From Lolium rigidum (lineage: Eukaryota > Streptophyta > Magnoliopsida > Poales > Poaceae), in assembly GCF_022539505.1 (NCBI RefSeq), contig NC_061511.1, forward strand, positions 31,816,620-31,880,619: DNA of 64,000 nt, in the 5' to 3' direction. Both the position numbers and the translations under genes were made by a program. The stretch's first letter is position 1; each line of letters opens with the position of its first letter. The notes under the pieces are model-generated. The model was not told the origin of the DNA and did no database searches. It saw nothing but the letters and a program-made list of their open reading frames with translations. Shown piece after piece: positions 23,526-37,499 of this stretch.

Positions 23526-24292
23526 GTAGCCTCGGTTGTCGATAGAGTAGTGGCGTTGCAAGGTAGAGCACGGTCGCTGGCAATCCCTCCGGCATGAATT
23601 CCTACTTGTCCAAAGCAAAGCAGGAGCTCAAGGAAGCTGTTGACGGGGCGAGTCGAGCATATAACACAGCCAGTATATATTGAAAGCTCATCAAGTATTA
23701 CCAAGTACAATGGATAGCTTTCGGATCCCGCAACTACAATTTTCCTTCACACGTGTAGGCACAACTAAAATCAAATTGGTTAGAATCTGGCTACCAGGAT
23801 TGCTTTCTCAGAGGCATAACGATTGACATGTGTTGACGTTCAAAGGTTGCAAAACAGTATCTTGTTCACCCCGTCCAAAGCTATGATGCGAACTCTCCCT
23901 ACCTCGATAAGGTTTTCCAACTAAGAGATGTACTCTTTATGGAGCTTGTTGGTCTCTTCAAGGGTTGCAATTGCACGCATGCTCATGCGGAAGTTGGCAT
24001 CTGTGTTCATTGCAATCAAGATATACTATCAAAGTAAGTTAATATGATTAGTTGAGGAGTGTCATTTAACGAGTTCTCCATCTTTGGGTGTGACGTGTCC
24101 ATGGGGGCCATGTGCCCTATCCCCTCGCCATTCTCTGTATGTGACCGTGCAATGCGAGCCTTCGTGGTCGTGTTTCTTTGATTTGCGTTGTAAGCTGTCT
24201 ATCATGTGGTGTTAAGTTCTAGCCATTCTTCGAGTTGTACCCACAGTCTAGATTTTTTTTTTGTACGATTAATACATGTTTCAGCAAAAAAA

Positions 24293-24683
24293 AGTGTTTT
24301 TGGCGCATGAACACCAGCTCTTGATTAAAAAAAACATATTTTTACATTTCTAAAAAAAATGTAAAAATAAATGTGCACATACATATAAAAATTCTGAAGG
24401 CACGGTGTAAATTTCGGATGAAAATATGTTGTACTTTTATCTATACTAAAAAGACAAATTTTTGACAAATATTGAAATTTTCCATCCCTATACATGGCCA
24501 CCAATTTGTGATTTTTCTAGAGCTCAAAATACAATGTAATTTGTACCGAAAGTTTGCATGTGTATTTAAAACGTGTGTATTCATGAAATAAAATTCATGA
24601 TTTTTTAAAATGTAAAATTATTTTTTCTAAATATTACGAAAATTTGAAGTGCTGAAGCTCTGTTGCACCAAATCTCTATCAAA
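24293..24683. mobile_element. Diverged Mutator-type MITE in segment B
   Basis: It has the arms and AT-rich interior of the element at 19206 (TTTTGGCGCATGAACACCAG at the left; the right arm near 24650-24675 is its rough inverse). Segment A lacks it between GTTTTAGGATAATTCTC (about 18742) and the preceding block, so it inserted after the duplication. The target duplication is no longer clear, and the ends are uncertain by about 10 bp. Confidence 0.55.
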
Positions 24684-24955
24684 TATTAGGATGTATTCTC
24701 AAAAAACATTGGACCGGCCAGAAAGAGATTCCAATAGCAGGCAAACCTTTATTTGTAGTGTCACTTTCACCGTGAGCATGGACACACATCCAAATCGCAA
24801 AGGCACACTCAACCGTGAGTATTCTATCAAAGTCAATCATGCTTGAAAATAAATGAAACAAAATCCGCACGTCAGCAAGCACCAAATCCTTGTTCTCTCG
24901 CGCTTTCCACCAGCAGCCGAAAGCAACACCGTTACTGCAAAATCCAAATCATATA

Positions 24956-25822
24956 GGGTGTGTTTGGCAGCCCGTATCAACCCAGAATTTCCCATCTCAA
25001 CAGAGATTTTTGGCCATACCTATGTTTGTTAGCCCGGGTGAACACAGATGAGCTATGCCCACCTCATACAGAAAATGCCCCTCGGCTGGCCCGGTTGTGA
25101 AGCTCAAATCGAGCTTCACAATCCAGCTCGAGCTGAGTCCATCCCGCAAACCTCCTCGGGGCCCCGCCGCGAACCCCCGGACCACGGCCGGCCTCGTCAT
25201 TTGCTCTCGAACGAAAGGAACGGAAAGTGGTCTCGGCTCCGTACCCGTCCCCGAGCCGTCGCCCGTCACCACGCCACTGGCCGCCCGCCGGCCGCCGGCC
25301 GCCGCCCGCCACCACCCCCGGCCGCCGCCCGCCGCCACCCCTTCCACGGCCTCCCCGGACGCCGCTCGCCGCCCGCCGCTGCTCCCTGGTCGGCGCCTGC
25401 CATGCCGGACGCCGCCTGCCGCCCCGGACGCGCGCTCCCGCAAGAAAGCCCGCCGCCGACGAGCCACCGCCCCACGGCCCTACTCCCGCAACCGCCGGCG
25501 CCCCACGGCCCTCCGAGCCACCACCACTGGCGCCCCACGGCCCGCCATGGCCGGCGATCTGCTCCCAGCACGGCTGAGGACCTGATTGCTTTTTAGTTGT
25601 TTTGTTTAAGGTCCTTAGTGCAAGAGTTTGGACCTCTTTGTTATTTCTTAGGTCTTGGGCAAAATCTCCACCCATCCGGTTGCCAAACAAAGTATCACTT
25701 CGAATTCTCTCAACACATACAAGCTAACAAACACATCACAAAATTCCAAATCAGCTTGTATGGGTTGAGATATCTCAAGTGGTAAAGTAAATCTGAAGTG
25801 ACACGGGCTACCAAACACACCC
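24956..25822. mobile_element. PIF/Harbinger-like non-autonomous element in the DHAR copy B promoter
   Basis: Terminal inverted repeats GGGTGTGTTTGGCAGCCCGT and ACGGGCTACCAAACACACCC match at 19 of 20 positions. ATA lies on both sides (24953-24955 and 25823-25825). The paralogous promoter in copy A reads CCATGTACAGTACG without the insertion. The 867-bp element has no transposase. Its middle (25140-25560) is extremely GC-rich with CCGCCGCCC runs, which gives long but meaningless ORFs in several frames. A 3-bp duplication with this type of terminus fits PIF/Harbinger; CACTA is excluded by the end sequence. Confidence 0.85.
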
Positions 25823-26029
25823 ATACAGTACGTGCTGCACCTGCCGCTACGGTCCCGGATCCCGAAGCCTCCAGAGAAACGAATCGATGCTGCCTCCCAC
25901 CACGCGGATCATGTCTCCTTCCTCACTGGATAAATAATCGCCCGCAACCTACCTCCTCACTATCCCCCATCGCTCTCAACCTCGCCGTGGATCCCTCAGC
26001 ACCACCACCAGCATTCCGCCGTCGTCGCC

Positions 26030-26264
26030 ATGACTGTGGAGGTGTGCGTCAAGGCCGCCGTCGGCCACCCCGACACGCTCGGCGACTGTGAGTGCCCCCG
26101 CGCCCCGCCCCGTCGCTCGTGCCCTCGCCGGCCCTGGGTGGATTCGGTGCTGATCTGTTCCGATTTTGGCCAGGTCCCTTCTCCCAGAGGGTGCTGCTCA
26201 CGCTGGAGGAGAAGAAGGTGGCCTACCAGATGAAGCTCATCGACGTCAGCAACAAGCCCAAGTG
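26030..26264 (+). pseudogene. DHAR copy B: exons 1 and 2, no downstream exons
   Basis: Exon 1 (26030-26087) encodes MTVEVCVKAAVGHPDTLGD. Exon 2 (26174-26264) completes the Cys codon and reads CPFSQRVLLTLEEKKVAYQM, with the catalytic-type CPFS motif intact and good splice sites. The following sequence is homologous to intron 2 of the complete gene (for example GAACTGGGACTGAGGTTGAT at 26573/32887) up to the Mutator-like insertion at 27501, and resumes briefly after 31502. Exons 3-6 are absent before the promoter of the complete gene begins. This is what a tandem duplication with a breakpoint in intron 2 would leave. Confidence 0.85.
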
Positions 26265-27500
26265 GTGCGTCACTCTCTCACCCCCTCCCGCTCCTCACCA
26301 AATTGTTCCACCCACAAAAGTCCAAAACCCTTCCATGAGTGGTTGACGGATTACTAGTCGGCCGGTGGCTGATTTCTGAATTGTTTGAGCCACCTCTGCA
26401 CAAATCGTTTCTAGTAGTTGGTTCGCCTTTGGTGAAGCGGGAATTGAACTGCGAGGCTGAGATTTTTTTGGTTGTTGATATGGATGAGAGAGGCTTGTGG
26501 CGCTGGCTAGATAGATACTTTCTCCGCTGTGGTGGATTTGGTAGATCCGATGCGGAATGTAGCCGTCTCTGAACTGGGACTGAGGTTGATACTTGGTACT
26601 AGGTTCAGTCGTTCTACAGTTTCTGCAATTTTGGATGCAGAAGAAAATCACACATGAAGTGGTGGCTTCTCCTAGCAGATCTGTCCACTGTGATGTTTGG
26701 AGCACAGTTAAATCCCAGCCTGCTTCAGAAATCATATACTAGTTTCTCTTGGTGGTTTTGGTTTACTTCAGCAGAAATGGGGCTTCAGCTTCAGTATTTT
26801 GGTTTTACTCCACGGGAAACAGAGCTTCATAGCATCATCATGGGTTTGAAATCTGATTCTTGGGCTACTACATTCCCAAAAGAATTTTATCTACCCCAAT
26901 GCACTACAAGTTCCAGTGAAGCGTACAAGAATGATATCTAGAACTAACTAGCAATCGATATAGTATAATACTACAAGTATTAGTAGTCTGATTTAAAATG
27001 CTTGGATTTGTTTTTTTTTTTGTGGGGAAACATTGCGGCCTCTCGTCAATTGAGTAGCAGCAAGCCTTTACAAAAATTGTACTGCCAGATCACTGTTCTG
27101 CTGCAGTGTGTCCGTGAGTGCAGCGTCGAGTCTGAACACATGTCACATGGGTTTTGTACCAAGATGATAGGCGGGCCCTATGATGCAGATGCTTGATTGT
27201 GCATTTGATGCACTCTATCATGGAGCTGCTCTGTAATCGCACGACTGGAGACTGGACCTAAAAAAAGACTGGAGACTGGACCTGCTCTTTAACACCGTTC
27301 TCTTTCCAAGTGTTAGACATTTCAGAGAAACTGCACACCTCGCAGACTTCTCACGTTAAAAATTATCACCGCGGTAGATCTGCAGTTGAGACTGTGAGAG
27401 TGTGAGATGAGTTCTTGTTATCTACTCCGTGTGTGACATAGTGTCATCATAATCCCCTCGTGTGGATGTTCTACAGTGCATGTACAGTTGTTTAATTGCT

Positions 27501-30500
27501 GGGATTGCTCCTCGCCTTAAGCAAGGCACGCAGCGCCTTGAGGCACCAGATCAGCCGCTGAAGCCCCATCCAACGGACAACAGCTTAAACTATCTGGTCA
27601 GCAGCAAGTCAACAGCTCTCACGGGAAAAAGAACGAGACTCACGCGCGCGCAAGACAGAGCAGCTCCGCGGGAAAAACGAAGAGCGCGGGCGGCTCTTCC
27701 CGGGCAGAGCAGCGCCGCCGCCCGTCGGCCGCTCGTCGCCGCCCGCCGCCGCGCCGCCGTCGCCGCCGCCACCTCCGCCGCCCGGCCCTCGCCTCCTCTC
27801 GCTCGCTCGCATCGGCTGGTCCTCCGCCACATCCGGCTAGCTACGCCTTCCGCCGGCCGCCGGCCGCCGGCCACCGGCGAGAGCCCTCCGCCGGCTTCGC
27901 TTTGCTCCTCCGCCGTCTCCGGACTCCACGTCGGCGGGGGACCGTCGGCGGGCGCCATCAAAATCGTCGGATTACGACGGGTAGTTGAGCTGCAGGTGTA
28001 TTTTCGTATTTCTTTACATACATACTTCACGATTGTCCTTGTTAGTATTTGTTAGTTTACGTTTAGTTGCGGCTTATCGGTGATCTGTATTGTTTAGCTC
28101 TGTACTATACGGTTCTTACGAAATTTTTCTATGTCATATGGATTGTTCTTTAAGCTCCTATTGTCTTATTTGTAATTGATTGATATGGTTACTTGTCAAG
28201 ACTGAAATCTTGCTGATTGAAGGGTTGTGTTATGCAGTGTGAGTGTTACGCATTTGCAAGTGTTGTGCAATGGGAGAAATTGACAAGGGGATGCCTCAAG
28301 TTGGTATGAAATTTAGAAATCCGGATGAAGCTTGGACGTTTTGGGTTGCATATGGGGGTCGTGCGAGGATTTGATGTGAGGAAGAGAAACAAACATACAA
28401 GCAAGATGGATGGTCAAGTGACCTCATGCACATTTGTTTGCGCCAATGAAGGCATACGGAAAAAAGGGATAACAATGGACCATGTGCCAAAGCGTATCGA
28501 AGCTGAAACAAGAACAAATTGCAAAGCTCGGATGACTATATCATTGGATCGAGTGCTAAAAAATTACGAAGTCACGGATTTTGTGCTTGAACACAATCAT
28601 TATCTTCAATTGCCACAAACCTGCCACTTGATGGCATCGCAAAGGAAGATTTACGAAGTACAAGCTTTTGAAATAGAAGCGCAGAGGATTCCGGAATCAT
28701 GCCCAAAGTTGCACATGAGTTAGCTTGTCGTCGAGTTGGTGGACCATTTAACCTCGGCTACACTTGTCGTGACCAAAAGAATCATTTGCGAGGCAAACGG
28801 CGGCGAGAGTTGGCTTTTGGACGGGCGGGTAGTATGTTGAAGTATTTCCATGACAAGATCCAGGAGAACCCATCTTTCCAATATGACTTGCGGTATGATT
28901 GTGAGGAGCATATATCCAACATATTACGGGCTGATGCTAAAATGGTTCTAGACTATGCACACTTTGGAGATGTTGTCACATTTGATACAACTTTTGGCAC
29001 AAACAAAGAATATAGGCCCTTTGGTGTTTTTCTTGGGCTTAATCGGTTTAGAGAAACCACCATTTTTGGTGCTGCACTTCTATTTGATGAAACATGTGAC
29101 TCATTTGTATGGTCTGTTTGAGACATTTCTAGCTACACATAATGGGAGGCGGCCTAGAACTATTTATACGAGATCAAGATGCCGCAATGGGGAAAGCTAT
29201 AGGGAAAGTCTTCACGGAATCATATCATGGTTTGTGCACCTTCCATATAATGCAAAATGCCGTCAAACATTTATCTTCACGGAAAGAGAAAGATGAAGAG
29301 AAAGAGGAAGAGGAAGAAGAGGAGGAAGAGTCTCATATTCTCACAGATTTTAGTGAATGCATGTATGGCTATGAGGACAAAGCAGAATTTCAAGAAGCAT
29401 TTGATAATATGAGACATAAAGTGCACAAGCAAACTTGGTTAGATAGTATCTACAAGTTGAAAGAAAAGTGGGCCGAATGTTATATGAGAGAAGTGTTCAG
29501 TTTGGGAGTCCGAAGTACACAACTTAGTGAGAGCTTCAACAATTCTTTGAAAAATCATTTGAAATCAGATTTTCATATTGTTCGGTTCTTGATGCATTTT
29601 GAGAGGACAGTGGAGGTAAAAAGAACACAAGAATTGCAATCTGAATTTGATGCAAGGAAGAATGTACCAAGAATCAAGATGCACACACCTATGTTGGTGC
29701 AAGCAAGCAAAGAGTACACTCCAATTATTTTTGAAGCTTTCCAAGGTGAGTATGAAAGATCCATGGTCAGCGTGTACTAGAGTTTTGGATGAAGATAACA
29801 AGTTTGCGGTTTCTATTGCAAGTTTCCATGGTGATTTAAAATTTGAGGAGGAGCGCATAGTGATTGGTGATCCTTTGACTAAAGCTGCTTCATGTAGTTG
29901 TGCAATGTTCAATAGGACGAGAATATTGTGTGGACATGGTATCAAAGTTCTTGATTTGATGAATATAAAGACATTGCCAACACACTATATCTTAAAGAGA
30001 TGGACTAGAGAAGCACGCAATGGAAGCATACAAGATAGAAATGGAAGAAATGTGGTAGAAAATCCAAAGTTGGAAGCTCAACTCCGGTACAAGAATATAT
30101 CTCACAAATTTCATAGTTTGGCACGTAAAGTAGCCAACTCCGTGGAGTGTTGTTTGATGTTAGAAAATGCACTTGATTGTGTTGGTCCCCAAATAGAAGA
30201 TAAACTCAATGCAACTAACAATGCTATGGATAGGCCATGCAATGATCAAGAAAATAATGATCCAAATGTGCAACAAACAAATGAGTTTCTTAGTGCCGCA
30301 AAGCTAAAGAAAAAAGAAGTTCCGTCAAAGAATTTGAGAAGAAAGAAAACTTGGCTTGACAAGTTACTCAAGGGGAAGCGCAAGCCAACTAGAGTTTCCG
30401 CATCTAAAAACAAAGGAGCAAAGGTACATAGCAATTTGTACATGATATGTTCTTACCATTCATTCCGAAAGTGCTTACTATAATTTTCGTTGCAGCAAGA

Positions 30501-31502
30501 AAAGAAATATGATGGTGTAGAGCCTCAAGTAGGAGTGGAGAAGAAAGATGGCAGCGGTAAAGGAGCAAATGTGGAGCTTCATCAGTGTAACCCGATTATG
30601 AGTTTCACGGAACTCATGACAGCTCCCTCCTATGGTGTTTATGGTGAAGATATGTTCTAGCTTGTCCAAATTTGCTAGATAGCGTATTGGACATGGTTGA
30701 CCTTAGTATAGTATTTTGGACAGGGTGACTATAGTATTTTGGATTTTGGGGCTAACTATAGTCTTTTGTGGCCTAAATGTACAAGTAGATTGGCCAAGTT
30801 TATGCACTTCAAGGAGTATGTAACAGCAGATTGTTGTGGGATTTCGAAGTGAAATTCCACAAAGTTTGTCTATTGTTCAATTTATATAATGTATGCATCA
30901 GGTTCCTGCTAAAACATGAGTTGAGCTCTGCCTTTTTCAGTTCATTTTTCAGTATTATATGTAGTTGTCTGTAGTTCATTTGCCTCTACATAACTGAAAT
31001 TGCAATTCCTGTGTAAAACTTGCTGCTTCTCCTTGCCTTGTTCCTGTGAACTGCGGGATTGATGAACGGAGCGAGAGGAGGAGGGAGGATGGGGCCGGCG
31101 CGGCGGCCGGAGGGCGAGCGGCTCGGATGGGATTCGGCGGAGTGAGCCGGAGGTGCCAGCCATCGGCGCCGGATGGGAAACGCGGAGCGAGCACTGGATG
31201 AAGGGAGGCAGGTCGGAAAGAACCGCGCGCTCTCACGGCGGCAGCGGGCGGCGGGAGCGGGCGACGGCGGCGGGCGTCGGGAGCGGCCGACGGCGGCGGG
31301 CGGCGGCGGCGAGCGGCGAGCGGAGGCAGTGCTCTGCCCTGGAGGAGCCGCGCGTCGTTCTTTTTTCCCGTGAGGAGATGAAGTGGGCTGTTGGCCTGTT
31401 GACTTGAGTGCTGACCTGCTTCGTCCGTTGGATGGGGCTTGAACGGCTGATCCGGTGCCTCAAGGCGCTGTGTGCCTTGCTTAAGGCGAGGCACCGGATC
31501 TC
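27501..31502 (+). mobile_element. Mutator-like (MULE) transposon with FAR1-type transposase, in intron 2 of DHAR copy B
   Basis: Long terminal inverted repeats: CTCGCCTTAAGCAAGGCA ... AGCGCCTTGAGGCACC at 27510-27547 is the inverse of about 31457-31490. The similarity continues inward through CCCCATCCAACGGAC and into GC-rich arms of several hundred bp. The flanks are DHAR intron 2 sequence (compare TTCTGAAAGTA at 31519 and 33981). The terminal ~15 bp differ between ends, and a 9-bp target duplication is not convincing. Confidence 0.85.
28270..30660 (+). pseudogene. MULE transposase (FAR1-related), four apparent frameshifts
   Basis: From the ATG at 28270 (MGEIDKGMPQVGMKF), the order of domains is as follows. 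A FAR1-type DNA-binding domain carries Cys/His positions (FVCANEG ... NCKARM ... EHNHYL). A MULE DDE transposase domain includes VVTFDTTFGTNKEY and YKLKEKWAECYMREVF, with an acidic Glu-rich insert (about 29296-29330). A SWIM zinc finger reads CSCAMFNRTRILCGH (about 29894-29938). A basic tail follows, then a last exon after an intron (30424-30495), ending at the TAG at 30660. A 5' untranslated intron ends near 28237. Frame breaks lie near 28364, 29112, 29170 and 29766, all within or next to CAG/CTG. If these are sequencing errors the gene is intact and the element autonomous. Confidence 0.8.
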
Positions 31503-31827
31503 AGTCCGCTATAGAAGGTTCTGAAAGTAGTTTCCTGTTTTTTTAGACCCAAACTGTGCATTGTTTTCTTTGCTAACTTTTTCCTTGTACAAATATCTGT
31601 TTCTTCTCCTTGTGCTGCTCTGTCTATGCTGTTTTATAAGCGCGTTATGTCTTCCCAGAAACACCTTGATTAGTAATTTAGCCAACAAAAGATTCCAACA
31701 CTATAATTTGTATAACATATCTCTCATATTTTGTTGATCAAACTAATGTTTTAAAAAATTCCCAGGTACGAAATTGATTTATAAACCGGTATGGAGTCAG
31801 AAAAAATTAAACAAATCTAAAATTATA
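31503..31827. other. Remnant of DHAR copy B intron 2 and duplication junction
   Basis: The first ~55 bp resemble intron 2 of the complete gene near 33970-34030. Beyond that I could not assign the sequence. The junction between copy B and the promoter of the complete gene must lie here. Confidence 0.5.
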
Positions 31828-31925
31828 CTCCCTCGACCCAATTACATTCTCAGATTTAGGCAAAATATTTTTAAAAAACTTTTGTTCATTTAAACCTTTG
31901 ACTAGTAAATTTGGATCGGAGGGAG
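31828..31925. mobile_element. Short Stowaway-type MITE (98 bp)
   Basis: It starts CTCCCTCGACCCAAT and ends with the near-inverse ATCGGAGGGAG. TA precedes it and TT follows, so one side of the TA duplication has mutated. It lies upstream of the complete DHAR gene. Confidence 0.65.
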
Positions 31926-32244
31926 TTGCCTGGTTTGCATCCAAATCACAATTGCGCAATGGACACCCAAATCATACGCAAGGAAGCACGTCAACCGCTG
32001 GGTAAGCAGGCACCCAAAACCTGTTGACTTGCACAGCAGCGGAGAGCAACACGATTGGTCCCGATCATCCTGTCACACGCGGCTCACGCGCGCCCGCAAA
32101 ATCTAACCAATCCCACACGCCGCACCCACCCGGCTCTCCGGTCCGGTGCAGAGCCCCGGATCCCGAAGATTCCAGAACCGAATCAATGCGTCAGGGGTCA
32201 CGATCTCCGCCGCCCCGCCCGTCGGTCTCCGGCGAGCCACCACG

Positions 32245-32262
32245 CAGCCCCGATAAATACGC
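32245..32262 (+). promoter_or_regulatory. Probable TATA region of DHAR
   Basis: GATAAATA at about 32251-32258 lies about 105 bp upstream of the ATG. Copies A and B have GATAAATAAT at a similar distance. Confidence 0.5.
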
Positions 32263-32362
32263 ACGCACCCGCAACCCCATTCATCTTCCCCATCGCCCCA
32301 ACCTTGCCGCAGATCAGCAGCACTCACTCTCTCAGGACCACTAGTAATCCGTCGTCGTCGCC

Positions 32363-36057
<3,695 letters not shown>

Positions 36058-37499
36058 GCTCCTGCTGCTCAGAGACCACCGTTCGTGTCTGTCAAGTCCT
36101 TATCAGTAGTGGTAGTGATGGGCGGTAGGCCTCCTACCTAGCCTGATCGCCTGATCTGGGTTGGAATAATGCGAAGCCTTGCTGGCTGTGGTTGTCGTAA
36201 CGTGCACTTTCTGCGTGAACTTGTCTCCCTTCCTGTTCTGGTGCTACTAGAGTGCATGTATTGTGGCGTGAACCTGTTTTCGTGTCAATAATCGAGCTGC
36301 GGCTGTGAGCCTCTTCCTGCATAAAATTGAGATTTGTCATGTCTAAGAATATCAGTAGTAGTTCTTATGTAAAGAATAGGAGCAACTCCTCTTAGGTAGT
36401 AACGTAGCAAACAACTGCTTCTTCAGGGCAATGGTGCTGTCTCTGATGTGAGGAGGAGATGGGGCCATTTCAGTGTTCGCTGTATTCCGGCGACGACGAT
36501 GTGTGAGCCGTTCCATTGCTGCGTCACAAGATGAAATGAACTGTTCTTAGGGTCATCGTCATTGCTGCGTGTGTCTAATTAATCATGTGGATTCCTCCTA
36601 ACCAATCTCTGTCAGAAAAAGGTGAACGATGTGTGTATGTTTTATAGGTTTGTCGCGTCCCTGAACTATTCACAGATGCAAAGTACTGAACCGATATACT
36701 CCATCTTCTAGGATTTCAGAACAAGAGAAATACTCCTATTATCCTCTCGTTACTTTGGAGTCGGACTCATTCGAGAGGTGTGCGCTGAGACGATTCCTCA
36801 CGGGTTCGCGGACGTGCACTTCAGTTCCCCGCGGCCACGCCAGTGCACGCCGTTCTCGTGTCGCACTTTCTTTTCCAGCGAGATTCGCCTCGTATAAAAA
36901 TTCCGTTCGTTTTGCACGATGATTTTTCTTTAATTTTCTGCGTTCAAGAATAATTCCTCCACATCTGATCGTTACAAAAATCATCTCTATATCTACTCGT
37001 AAACAAATGAACAATTATTGAGCGGTTGGCCAGACTTTCGTCAGAAGAAATAGCGATCTTATCTAGTAGAAATTTTTAGCTTCTACAACAACAGCTACAA
37101 ACCGATCAAAAATTTCTTTTTCTTCAAACAAAAGCCAACGGACGAACCATTTATAAAACACCAAACAGAAAGAGGATAACCCTCTGCCACGTGGGTCCAC
37201 AAGCTCAATAATCTCCTCCCCGCTCGGGTGGGCCAGGCCAGTCAGCGAGCCATCTCCCAACATACTCCCGTGGTGAAAAGCGGAAATTAGTTACCGCGGA
37301 TAAGATCATCACCCGGCAACCCCGGCCAACCCGATAAACCTTACCACGGTTAATCTAATCTAACCTTAATCCTGATCCAAACCACGGTTAGCACCTATAA
37401 ATACCCAGCAACCCGAGCCCTGCTCTCCTCATCACGCCCTCCTCCTCCTCCCGGCACCTCCTTCCAGAACCTTCCGTCGTCCTCCAGCTCTCGCGCGCC
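36058..37499. other. DHAR 3' region and cupin gene promoter
   Basis: No gene was found. Transcript sequence of DHAR probably extends a few hundred bp. A TATA box, CCTATAAATACC, lies at 37394-37405, about 100 bp upstream of the cupin ATG. CCACGTGGG at 37188-37196 is a G-box-like ACGTG element. Confidence 0.5.

Larger units (their letters stand above)
23530..26090. repeat. Duplicated segment B (partner of 17300-19990)
   Basis: It carries the same ordered blocks as segment A but with different insertions: a MITE near 24293-24683 and the PIF/Harbinger-like element at 24956-25822. The first exon of the coiled-coil gene is not recognisable here; only the second remains, in decayed form (23790-24030). 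Confidence 0.75.

Noticed and set aside
25048..25690. Long overlapping ORFs on both strands (182 and 208 codons)
   Set aside because: They run through the GC-rich core of the PIF/Harbinger-like element, where stop codons are rare in all frames. Composition is low-complexity Pro/Arg/Ala/Gly, with no domain.
27462..28055. 197-codon ORF and an opposing ORF
   Set aside because: They lie in the GC-rich inverted repeat arm of the MULE; composition is low-complexity and the real transposase starts further on.
27492..31511. 9-bp target duplication for the MULE
   Set aside because: TTAATTGCT on the left and AGTCCGCTA on the right do not match well enough, even using the paralogous DHAR intron as an empty site.
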